The notes beneath the pieces were generated by a model. The model worked only from the letters and a program-made list of their open reading frames with translations, was not told the DNA's origin and did no database searches. Shown piece after piece: positions 1 to 13,400 of a stretch of 64,000 bases of DNA. The DNA lies in contig CAXARO010001053.1 in assembly GCA_963971305.1 (NCBI GenBank), forward strand, positions 1 to 64,000, in the 5' to 3' direction. The position numbers and the translations under genes are program-made. How positions within the stretch are numbered: position 1 is the stretch's first letter; each line of letters starts with the position of its first letter. Source of the DNA: Arcuatula senhousia (taxonomy: Eukaryota > Mollusca > Bivalvia > Mytilida > Mytilidae).

Positions 1-1468
1 CTTAAATGCAAAATATTTGAAATGATGATTGGCATATCTGACAGTTGAAAAAGAAGATCATACATTTCTTGTATTTCTCTAGCTTGGAGTCATAATCTCC
101 CATCTCCTGATCTACCTTTTTTTTGTGTGTGTAATCTCCTGCTTTTCAAGACATGTCAAAATTTCAATTTGATAAACTTTTTAATTCCTCCGTCATAAAA
201 ATTTTACACAGAAAAATGTGAGTGTTGTTGAGAAAAATACAAAAAATGTGTAATGATGAAGAGAACAAATAGAGGTCGAAATATATAATTTTTTAGCAAA
301 AAAAGCAAACAGTTATCACAAAACCTTAAACAGAATAAGAACAAAGGCCACAAGTGGATTAAGGCATATTTAGGTAGACCAACTTATACATGACTATAAA
401 TGTAGTACATTTGCTGTGGACTTATTTTTGATATTTTCCTGGTCAATAAAAATCCATGAATAGATAATATACATGTAATATGAAGTGATATAATAATCAA
501 TGTACAGTGTTAAAAACATTACATTTAATGCCCCTATTATATAGTTATGCAGAAAATTTGAAGAAAAAAAAACATTTTACTGTACACTTAGGCCACTCTA
601 AATCTATTCCTTGTTTGCAGGAAAATTTTGGGTGCAATCATGCAAGATTTTTATTTTCATTTCTTTTAATGATAAAAAAAAAATTATACTTCAAATCAAA
701 CAAGAGCTGAAATTTTAGGCCTCTTTAGGGTATATATAGATATTATTACTATCTACCATTTGACCGAAATGACTGACAATTTATAATCTAATATTATAGT
801 CTAATAATATGCAATCCATGAAAATAAGTTAATTTTAAAAGCATGTAGTGCTAAAAAGTTGTTGGACAAAGTTTTGATCACAGACGCAGGGATTTTGTTT
901 TCTTTATATCTTTTTGCGACCAATTTTAAAACTTGAGGACATAGGAATGAGGATATGATTTGGTGTGGTCTCAAACTGGTCATTTACAACTGCAATTATA
1001 GTTGCACTTAACACAATAAGTATTTTCAGAGCATCCGCAACTCTGCACTTGTTGTTAGGATCTGTAAATGTTCTTTGTTCAACAACATATTACATATATA
1101 TTCCAACCTACATAAGCTAGTCAAATATGTTTCGTTATACATGTACATGACATTAAGTAGGTTACACAAGGTCAAATACATATTTATTTTTAGTATTTTT
1201 GTATATTTAAGGTATAATAATTCATACATGTGTTAGTTACTTGTTACTTGTTCATGTGTATTGATAATATAAACGAATTTGTTATAAGGTCTTGTATAAG
1301 CTGGCTAGTAGGTCTTTAAATGTTGTAATTCATATTGCTTTAAAGGTAAGCATTTGAACTTGAAACAAGGTCAAGGTTAACCATGCCTTATCTTCAGATG
1401 GTATTGCATCTGATCTTTAGTTAAGATCATCTGTATTTTTGTCAAGGTCAGATGTACTTTTGCTGAGG
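1..1468. other. 3' flank of ureD, no further gene seen
   Basis: AT-rich DNA downstream of the ureD stop codon. Short open frames here are low-complexity and show no recognisable motif or splice-supported exon. The proximal part is presumably ureD 3'UTR. Confidence 0.5.
1183..1188 (-). terminator. Candidate poly(A) signal of ureD
   Basis: AATAAA on the minus strand, about 280 nt past the ureD stop codon. Several similar AT-rich hexamers lie nearby, so this is only a candidate. Confidence 0.25.
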
Positions 1469-4400
1469 TCACCTGTACTTGTTATGGAATGGATCAGCAC
1501 CAAGTGTAGGAATCAAAGGGTTCACTATTTCCTTTAGAACTGTGTAAGCCTAAAAAAAAATAGACAAATTATATAATAAATGTATTTGTAAACATTTATC
1601 TAAATTTAATTTGTCCAGCAAGACTATAAGTGATACACTCTGGTCTATGTTGAAGTCTGCTAGTTTTTTCGTCTTGACCTTTTCAGACTTATGCCATTGG
1701 ATTGCCTAATCAGTACATATTTGCTTCTTTCATATTACAACTTAAAATTGGCATTTTCTTATTGATGCTCTTACATGAACAATGGTTTTATAATACATCT
1801 TATTGATGTATTATTTTTGATGTTATGCAAGGTAATCAAGTACTTGTTATATTTATAGCACAGCACTACGAGTTATCCTAATAAACTTCGAACGCGAAGC
1901 GTGAGAAGTTTATTTGGATAACGAGGTAGGCGGTGCTATAAATTATTTGTAACATGAATTAACTCCGTCCACTGATAAAAAATTAATTGAAAGGCAGAGC
2001 ACATGATTGTAGCGTAATTATATTTTAACCAATCAAAATCTTTATTAATGAAATACTGGCTCGTGACATCGTCTGGCGGGAAACATCAAATTAAATATTC
2101 AATTTTTTTCATTATTTGAAGGAGGACTCATGTTTTGGAGGCGGAGCTTTTGGTATGCAATATTTGGGTCTTTGGTGTTGATTATTGCATGGAAATTTTC
2201 CATTTGGTTTATATAACACAGGTGACATTTTATGCAATATCGTTCAGTTGAGGTGATTTGGAATACAAATGCCTATTAGTACTTATTTATTCTTTCTGAA
2301 GATCAAAGGAAAATTCTCAATTCATGTTACAAATATATATACTTCTATTATCCATTGTGCCTAAACCAATTATTGTAATTGAGTTCGAGCAATAAATAAA
2401 ATTGAAATTGAAAAGTACTTTCTGTCAATAATATTTCTTGTTCAATCAGTGTTTTACATTGATTTTCCTTCAATGTATCAATTGCCAGGAATCGTAAGTA
2501 TATTCCAGACATGTTTGTATACCTTAGATGTATCAATTGCCAGGAATCGTAGGTATATTCCAGACATGTTTGTATACCTTAGATATATCAATTGCCAGGA
2601 ATCGTAGGTATATTCCAGACATGTTTGTATACCTTAGATGTATCAATTGCCAGGAATCGTAGGTATATCCAGACATGTTTGTATACCTTAGATGTATCAA
2701 TTGCCAGGAATCGTAGGTATATCCAGACATGTTTGTATACCTTAGATGTATCAATTGCCAGGAATCGTAGGTATATCCAGACATGTTTGTATACCTTAGA
2801 TGTATCAATTGTCAGGAATCGTAGGTATATTCCAGACATGTTTGTATAACTTAGATGTATCAATTGCCAGGAATCGTAAGTACATTCCAAACATTTGTAT
2901 ACCTTAGATGGATTGATTGCATGGAATCGTAGGTATATTCCAGACATGTTTGTATACCTTAGATGTATCAATTGCCAGGAATCGTAGGTATATTCCAAAC
3001 ATGTTTGTATACCTTAGATGTATCCATTGCCAGGAATCGTAGGTATATTCCAAACATGTTTGTATACCTTAGATGTATCCATTGCCAGGAATCGTAGGTA
3101 TATTCCAGACATGTTTGTATACCTTAGATGTACATGTATCAATTGCCAGGAATTATAGGTATATTCCAGACATGTTTGTATACCTTAGATGTACATGTAT
3201 CAATTGCCAGGAATTATAGGTATATTCCAGACATGTTTGTATACCTTAGATGTATCAATTGCCAGGAATTATAGGTATATTCCAGACATGTTTGTATACC
3301 TTAGATGTATCAATTGCCAGGAATCGTAGGTATATTCCAGACATATTCTTCTTCTGTATCATACTGACTGTACAAATCACATCCTTGTCAACAGATTCAC
3401 CTAAGAAAAATGCAAGAAAAAACGAGTCAATACTTATTTTAAAATTGCCTTCACATAACAGTTGCCCAGGGGGATAATTCCTATACAATTGATGGTACGA
3501 GTGTGCCGCAATATAGGGTCTACTTTTTGGGCATCAATGTGTAGAACAGGGTTAAAAATTTAGTTCAGCTGTTTCCAACAGGGTTACAAATACTTGAAAG
3601 TCAATAAATGCCATCAGTAAAACTAGGAAAAACTGTTTTAGCCCATTAAAACGGATGTCTCCCCTTCCTAAATTTGCCAGAATAAGTTCAACCTTGAGGT
3701 CAAAAGGTCAAAGTCACAATAAAATACATTGTACAACAAATTGTTTGATCATAATACATCTACATTCTAAAGCCATATGTCAAAGGATAAAAAAGTTATG
3801 GCCGGGAAGGTTTTGCATGTAAATATAGCATTATTTCACCTTGAAGTCACAGGTCAAGGTCATTAACTAAGGTTGTCAACACATAATTTCCATGACGACA
3901 CATCACCATGTCAAATATGAAAACCTTATGTCAAAGGGAAAAATTATATATGGCCATGTTTAACATTTAAAATTAGCATAATTTGATCTTGAGGTCAAAG
4001 GTCAAGGTTATATAAAGGCCATTCTGGTACACAACACATCGTCTCATGGTGATACATCCAAATGCCAAATGCCAAATATTAAAGCCCTATGTTAAAGGAC
4101 AAAAAAGTTATGGCCCTGATACAATTTGGATGTAAAATTAGCATTAATTTGACCTTGAGGTAAAAGGTCAAGATCATATGAAGGTCATTCTGGTACGTGA
4201 CACATCCTCTCAAGATACATCCATATGCCAAACATCAAATACTATCTTAAAGGATAAAAAAGCTATGACCTGGATACACTTTGCATGTAAAATTAGTATC
4301 AATGTGACCTTCGGGTCAAAGGTCAAAATAACACATCGTCTCATGGTGATACATCCACATGCCAATTATCAAATCCTTATGTCATAGGATAAAAAAGTTA

Positions 4401-7400
4401 TGGCCCGGACGCACTTTGCATTTAAAATTAGTATTAATTTGATCTTGAGGTCAAAAGTCAAGGTCATATGAAGGTCATTCTGATACACGACATATCGTCT
4501 TATGGTGATACATTAACATGCCAAATATCAAAGCCCTAAGTCTAAGAACAAAAAAGTTATGACCCTGACACATTTGGCATGTAACATTAGCATTAATTTG
4601 ACCTTTTAGTCAAAGGTCAAGGTCATATGAAGGTCATTCTTGTATGCAACACATCATCTCATGGTGATACATCCACATGCCAAATATCAAAGCCCTATAT
4701 CAAAGGATTAAAAAGTTATGACCTGGACAAACTTTGCATGTAAAATAAGTATTAATTTGACCTTGAGGTCAAAGTCATATGAAGGTCATTCTGGTAGGTG
4801 ACACATAGCCTCAGTGTGATACATCCACATGCCCAATGTCAAAGCCCTAAGTCTATGAACAAAAAAGTTATGACCCTGACACATTTTGCATGTAACATTA
4901 GCATTAATTTGACCTTTTAGTCAAAGGTCAGGGTCATATGAAGGTCATTATGGTATGTGACACATCATCTCATGGTGATACATCCACATGCCAAATATCA
5001 AAGCCCTATATCAAAGGATTAAAAAGTTATGACCTGGACACACTTTGCATGTAAAATTAGTATTAATTTGACCTTGAGGTCAAAGGTCAAGGTCATATGA
5101 AGGTCATTCTGGTACATGACACATCATCTCATGGTGATACATCCACATGCCAAATATCAAAGCCCTATGTCAAAGGATAAAAAATCTGTCAAAGTCAAAA
5201 ATGGCTGGATTTCGTTTAACAGGAAGTAGGTGAGCGACATACCTGAAATCGTATCACACGTTATGGGACCTTAACTTGATGCTGTATACCAAGTATCAAG
5301 TGCCTGTGATAAGTAGTTGCTGAGAAAACTGTTACGTAAATTTCTTCCCCGCCCGCCCGCCCGACATTCACCATTTTATAACCCGGATTTTTCACTCCGT
5401 GAAATCCGGCCAAAAAGTTATGGCCCGGACACGGTTTGTATGAGAAGAAGAAGAAGAATAATAAGAAGAAGAACTGACACAAAAACAATATGTCTCCCCC
5501 TTCTGGGAAGGGGAGACATAATAAAGTAGACATTAAATTTTGACCTTAGAATGCTTCTTAAAATGAAAGTTCCTGATCTATTTCACATGAAAAGTGCTTC
5601 CATTTGTGAATCTCCTCTGAATGGCTATATATACCTTAAATTATATACGCCAAAGCATTTTGATATTGTCATAACAGGGTATGATATAAAATGTCCTCTG
5701 GTATAACAGAGTATATTTTTTGCAAATTTCTTGATACTAACAGGGTCCGTTTCAGAACAGGTGAACTCACAGGTATACCCTTAATCATAGGCAGTAGCCC
5801 CCCTTGGAACAGTTTGTTATGAATTATTTCATTTCTAACTTGCCATTTTTGTGCTTTCTGTGGATCTATATATTACAAGACAAAATGGTAGCCTTTTGGC
5901 CAGAATTCACAGAGTGAAAAATCTAGGTTATAAAATGCATAGTTAATGTCCGGCAGGCAGAGAAAAAATTTTCATAACAGTTTTCACAGCAACAACTAAT
6001 CACAGCTACTTGATATTTGGTGCACAGCATCAGGGTAAGGTCCCATGAAGTGGGATTCAAATTCAGGTCTGCTGCTCACCTACTTACTGTATAACAAAAT
6101 CTGGCCATTTTTGACTTTGACAGATTTTGATATTTTTTTTTGTTCATGAAATGGCATGTGCCATTCATTGTTAAATATTAAATACCACTTTTTATAAGAA
6201 CCATGCAACAAGCGATTCATGGGTGGAAAGCCTACACCACTTTATTTTTATACGACCGCAAAAAATTTGTGGTCGTATAATGTTATGGCGATGTCGTCTG
6301 CGTCTGCGTCGTCTGGGGACATTTGGTTTCCGTGCGATAACTTGAGTAAATATTGACCGATTGTTATGAAATTTTGATATGATGTTTCTATTCACTAAAG
6401 GAAGGTTGGTATTGCATTTGGGGTTTCTGGCCCCTATGGTTTTAGAAAAAAGGGCCAAAAGGGGCTAAAATGGTTGTTGTGACAAAACTTCTGTAGAATG
6501 TTTATTTTTTATCTGATGTTGATCATTCTTTTTTAATTTGATTCCTCATTAAATTCTGTCAACTAAATGTGTTATTGGTTTTGATATATATTCCACCGTT
6601 ACATTGCTACAGGGGGTCAAAAAGGGGCCACACCCAAAAATTCAACTTTTTTATTTGTGGTCCTATTTTGAAAATCTTTTTTTCATTGGAATCCTTGTGA
6701 AAATCCCTGCCTGCATTTTTCAATCAGATTTGCAATATCTCTAACCATTTTTGAGAAATTAGGGGTCAAAGGGGCAAAATTCGCCATTTTTATTTAAAGT
6801 TTGTCCATGTAAATAAATTAAGCTGTAGTGGACCAAACAATTGTTGTGAAGTTTTAATATGAAGGTTTTATCCACTGAAGGAAGGTTGGTACTGTATTTT
6901 GGGTTTGTGACCCCTACCGTTATAGAAAAAAAGGACCAAAAGGGGCTAAAATGGGTGCATTAACAAAACTTGTAGAAATTTTATTATTCATTCAATTTTG
7001 AAAATTCTGTTTTCGTTGAATTGCTCATTGAATTCTGTCAACTTAATGTGTCAATGGTTTTAAAATATGTTGCAGCTTTACATTGCTACAGGGGACAATA
7101 GACATGCCACGCCCATAAAATCAACTTTTTATTTTTGGTCTGATTTTCAAAAAAAATAATTTCATTTGAATCCTTGTGAAAATCCCTGCCCGTATTTTTC
7201 AATCAGATTTGCAATAATTCTTACTGTTTTTAAAAAAAATAGGGGTCCAAAAGGACCAAATATGTCAATTTATATAAGACCTTTTCAATAAGATGTTGAT
7301 GTGAATATATATATGTGTCAAATATGCATTTTAAAGTCCACCACAGGGTGCATGTGTTAAAAATCTTTATTAGTCCACCATGGGCTGCATGTGACCAAAG

Positions 7401-10400
7401 CAATAGACTATCCATATTGGGTCTTCAACGTACAGGACTCAACATGTTGCGGTCGTATCATGCTGCGCTCGGCGTAGCTTTTTTTTTATATGTTACTCCT
7501 ACTAGCACCCTGATTCGATATTTTGTACTTTTTTTCCAAACTAGCCCTGGTCCTGAGAGAAAAAAATATATAGAATGCATTGGAAAATTGTAAGAAAGGG
7601 AGATAACTCTTAAAACTGTTAATAATTTAAATAGAAACCGTTGAAACAAAATGGCAAGATTTCTCCCAGGACCAGACAGTTATGAGCAAATTGTTATTTA
7701 TTTCTTATTTTGTATACTTTGAACTATCTTTTGTTAAAAATAAACCACTGTAGCCTTTTTATCGATGAATCACTTTTCTTCAATTTTGCATGATTCTTAG
7801 GTTGAGTATGACATCAACCCTTGATATATGGAAAATGTTGACAAATCTAGTAGTAATCATGACATATGGTTTCCAAAGATTGAGAGTGAATAATTTATGA
7901 AAGGATATATATGGAGTAAATGTTTAAACTCAACTGCAATTATTTTTTATGAGCTGTATTGCCGTTTCAGAAAATTACTCCTCATCGGCAACACTCGAAC
8001 CAAAACAAAGGAAATCCACAATTCAAAAGATGTTCAAAATGCATAAAACCAAACGAAATCCTAATGCATGTTTATGTAGCTAAGGGAAAAACTACAATGG
8101 AAGGAGTTAAACTTTAGTTTTAAAATTTACATAAAACAAAGTATACACATGAGAAGTACAAGTACATGAGCCCATATTTATTTTAATGGAAAAACAAGAA
8201 GAGAATATTTCTAGCCATTGCTAGTTTGTAAGTCTTTTTACTGGAAGGAAAAGCTTTGGAGAGGGGGGTTATTTTCAATGAAAAGTACTTGTACAGATAT
8301 TGTTAGAGAGAAATCAAGTGTAAATGTCTTAATTTCTTGATACAAATCTTGCTTTAAAAGTTTTTTTTTCTTTCCATCTTCAAAAAGCTTTCTCATAAAA
8401 GAGTAATTTACCATATTTTCTAGGTTTAGAATACATCTTATAGAGGTCGTTGGTCAGGTTTTTCAGCTTTCTTCCTAAGACTATGCATGTTCCCATCACC
8501 TGAAATATATTAATCAAAGCAATTAATGTATATTCCCCATTTTCTCAAAAATTCTTAGTTCAAATAGCAATTATTCTCATGAAATTCCGAGAAACATTTT
8601 TCCCTGGTAATAACAGGTAATCATACTCCACGCAATGAAGTTGCGAAGGGTATAATGTTTTTGACTGGTCCGTATGTCCGTCTGTCTGTCTGTGATCAAA
8701 GTTTGTGATCGCAACTCCTCTTAAACTACTGAACAGAATTTAATGAAACTTGGTAAGCAAGAAGTACACCAAATGTTGTTGTGCATATTACCAGGAATTT
8801 TTTATACGCAAGTTTTTGTGGGAGTTATGACCCTTTGGACTTAGAAATTTGATATAACTTTGTAATGATATTCAAATACTTGCACATTCACTTTTACAAT
8901 CATTCAATATTATTGATTCCTGTAGCTCATTGATAGTCCAATAGCAGAACTCGTGGGGTATGTGAGCGTGCTCACTAAGGTTCTTTCATTATGCATAACT
9001 ACATAATTATGTTGTATCAGCTACATACCAATTTTCAGTAAATTCTGCTGAGCAGTTGAACAGAATAACTTTGTCACAGTCAGATGGAAACGACAATGCA
9101 AAAACATATGTCTTCCAAATCAAAATGGAAGGAGAAAATAAGTGAATTAAGAAGTATGCCATATAATGGACAATTATTTTAAGATACATGGCCACATTAA
9201 TTAAAGTCTAAACTTTCTTTTATTGGCATTGAATACAACATAGAACTGAAAGGAATTATTTATGAGGCTAGAGAAAACCAAAGAAGATAGTAATCATGAA
9301 AAAAAAATCAGAATAATTTTGAGTAAAAAAATTTACATGAAGCTTTGTGCTCTTTAAATCGATTGATACTTTAAGCACTTAAGCATTACAATTTACTTTT
9401 ATTGCTTATGATGAGTCTTCCACAAAACATTCAAACATGTGTTAAAATTTTCAACATGGAATTTTTTGGATTTTTTTCAAATAATGTACCTTATATTCTC
9501 TCATGGACTGTTGTACAGTCAAACCTGGCACATCCTTCAGATGTGACGAATCTTTCAGTATGGTCTCACCTTCAACTTCTATTTCTATGCTGTTTTTATA
9601 TCTAAAATATATGAAATCATTTAAGCCATATTCAATACCAGTACCTTTGATTTAATCAATGATTATGTCTGTATACTAAAAATGATTAGAGAAAATATTA
9701 TCTTGATGGATCTCATCCTCAGAAACCCAGGGGTTCTTCTTTCGCCAACTCATTCATTACCCTTGGGTCATTACACATGAAAACCTGTTTTTGAGTGTTT
9801 TGTATCGAGCCTTCTTATTGGTTGCATTACATTTTTGTGATGGGATTTTAACATGTTTCTGTATTGAAGTTTTAAGAAGTTGGATTTGAGAATGGATTCC
9901 ATTGGATCTTAGAGACACACAGGGTGGGACCTATATTGATCTCAAGAACAGGTGAAACAGGTGAATGTAGAAATTTTAATGACATTCTTATTTTTGCTAT
10001 AGTCATGGTCGTGGAAAATCCATGAAAAATAGTACACACCAATATGCAACTATTATATGTGAATCAAAGTATGACAATTGAAAACAGTGAAAATAATATC
10101 AGTATTATCTTCCTGCTGCTGCAAAAATCAATTAAAGTGTTCCAATAGATTTTTATTCTGTTTACTTTTCATTTTACCTTGTAAAGTTCCAGTTTTCATC
10201 GAGTGCTGATCTTCCACTGGTCAACCAGTCAACAAGAACCAGATCACTGGCCTGGGACATTACAACCTTCTGTAATAATAAGGAAGGATGAATTAACTAC
10301 TCTATTTAAGAAATAAAACATGGTCAGCAGTTGTTTGTTAATTTTTTAAAACTTTTTTGTCCCATAGACTACAAAATATGATCAGTTATGAACTATTTTA

Positions 10401-13400
10401 ATACCCCCACACTTGAAAGTGGGATATATAGCTATAGGGGTGTCCATCTTCAGTTACACCTCAGGGTGCCAATATTTTATTTGCAACTCCACCTAAACCC
10501 TTTGATGGGTTATCATTTACCTTTCACACAATCTTTGTTACATAATGTAGATGTACACCTCCTATTGTAATTTTTTTTTACTAACATTTTGGGAGCTGAG
10601 GGGTATTTGATTGTGACCTCCTGCTCACAGTTTTACTGGTAATTCTTAAATTACTATGCCAATTTTATTTTTCCCTGGAACTTTTGACCTCAGTTTAATA
10701 CTACAGCAACCATGGTTTTCCAAAAATGCCTTCCATTTTCAGTTGATATTCCCTGTTAAAAACTTTTCTAGGTTAAATTGATTTTATTGATAGAATGGGT
10801 TGAACATTTATTGGTAATTAGCGGCTTTAAATTTCCCTTTGATTTTTTTTAGTATCATGGACAGTCTGTGATGCAAGAAAAGATCAGGTGAGAGCACTTG
10901 ATAACTGTGACGTCATGTCATGAAATGTGACGTAATTTGTGTTGTCATGTGATGTTATTGTACTAAAACTTGTTAAATGTGTGTGTTTTTTATAGGGATG
11001 GCAAACTGTTCAAAACCAGTTAACCAGGTGAGTACATGAAAATACGAAAAAGTCAAGGTGTCGAGTCAAAATGAATTGTGGGAAAAAATGTGAGATTTTA
11101 ATGCGCCCCACCTCAACCTGTTAATGCAGGTAATATAAAAATGAACAATTCCCATTTATGAGCTTTAAATCGGCAAAAAAAACAAAAAATGCATATTAAT
11201 AAGTTTTCAAATATGGTACCATTAACATGCAATGGTGAAACTAAAAAAAAATATTGGTGGGACATATCATAAGCTCAAAAAGGCAACGACAAATTCTAAA
11301 AAAACAAATGGACATTACGATGAAAAGAAAAAACGAAGCAAACAATGAAAAACAAACCATAAAAGTTCGATTAAACTGCAATTAGCAATTCTTTAAATCT
11401 GAAATTTTCTTATTGTTTTAGTGATCATTTGCATACACAGTTGTCAAAACTTATTCCAGGGCTTGGTGTAATCATCTCTAATTACTAATTTCAATCAAAA
11501 TTCTTTGTGATACTGATAATTAATTAAGTCTGTGTAATTGAGTTGTAAATGCACAATAAGTTTTTTTTAATTTTTAACAATTAATTGATTATCGAAATTT
11601 GTAATAGGTTTTGATCTTTCGGACCGAATAACTGGTTAACGGGTTAATCGTTGCCATCCCTAGTTTTTTAATAACCTAGCTATAAAAAGAATATTATATA
11701 CTTTCCTTTTTGATGCTTTCTATCAGTCTGATTCTCACCTAGATATAGATAGCATCAAAAAGGAAAGTACATAATATTCTATAATGTATCATATACAAAT
11801 TTATCTACCTGAGTTTGTACAAAATTGGCATCTCTGTAACACACACAGAAATCAGGGATTACACATAACATGGAGTCTTCCTTCAGTGTGTAATTCAAAC
11901 TCTGCCTTGTTATCTTATTGTCCTCACAATGGTAAACCTGAACATATAGGTATCAGAAAATTGGTCAAAGTAAGAAAATATATCTGGTGTTGTAAAACAG
12001 GAAGTAGATAACCATCAGACCTAAAATTGAATATCATGATATGGGGCTCCATGGTGTCATGCTGCTACCAAATATCAAGGAACGTTAAAAACAGCTTAGA
12101 GAAAAAAAATCTTTTTAAAATAGCCACTTTGAAACCGGATGAGGGTAATACACTGAGAGCCCCTGTATATTAAGGGCCAATCTAATAATCTTTAAATGGT
12201 GATTTGTTTCTTCATTCTGATTCATTATGAAGCAGACTTCTTACATTCTCTTCTAGACAACAACAAAAATCGTAGACTAGCTCTCTCTTTTGACCTTTAA
12301 TACTTTCCATATATGGACTAGAGGCTCCCAGGAGCCTGAATCGCTCACCTGATCTCTTATGCCAAAGTTTGAATAAATTTCACAAACTTTCAAGTATACA
12401 AAGTTGCAAAACAATCCTTTCAGTGGTTTCAGAGAAGATTTTTGGAAATCAATTTAAATTAATAGAAAAAACAGTTAAAGGGCAACAACTCCTACAAGGA
12501 CCTTTTGATGCTGAACAAGAAAAGTTGCTTTGGATTTTCTCTATCTCTTATACTTTTCAAGTTTAATATAAGCCAAAAACAATGGTCCAACCCCTGTGTT
12601 CTATTTTAAGCAATGGCAGCCATGTTGGTTGGTCAACATGTATATAATTCACAAACTTGGTAGACTCATCCTAAAGATCAAGTGTACCAAGTTTCAAAGC
12701 AATCCCTTCAGTGGTTTCAGAGAAGATTTTTTGAAAATCAGTTAAAATTAATGGAAAACAAGGAAATGTGTCAAGATGACACTGATGCCCCGCTGGCAAA
12801 TAAAATAAATGACATTTTGACACATTACAAAAATATGTTGTCAGATTCCTATGATTTAGTAATCTTTTGAATATATGCAAGGATGTGGAAAAAAAGTGCG
12901 GAAAACTTTTTTTTACAAAATTTGCTAAGTTCAAGGGCCGTAATTTAGGCCAAAATCAGTGGACCGGAACTAAACTCGAACTTGACCTGTAACTCATCAT
13001 GGTAGACTCACATACCAAAAATCTTTTGAATATATGCAAGGATATGGAAAAAAAGTGCGGAAAATTTTTTTTTTTACAAAATTTGCTAAGTTCAAGGGCC
13101 GTAATTTAGGTCAAAATCAGTGGACCGGAACGAAACTCGAACTTGACCTGTAACTCATTATGGTAGACTCACATACCAAAAATCTTTTGAATATATGCAA
13201 GGATGTGGAAAAAAAGTGCGGAAAACTTTTTTTTACAAAATTTGCTAAGTTCAAGGGCCGTAATTTAGGTCAAAATCAGTGGACCGGAACGAAACTCGAA
13301 CTTGACCTGTAACTCATTATGGTAGACTCACATACCAAAAATCTTTTGAATATATGCAAGGATGTGGAAAAAAAGTGCGGAAAACTTATTTTTACAAAAT

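Noticed and set aside
2533..2998. Overlapping open frames encoding repeats such as HLRYTNMSG and SKVYKHVW
   Set aside because: They are translations of the 55-bp minisatellite on both strands; only the first unit is ureD coding sequence.
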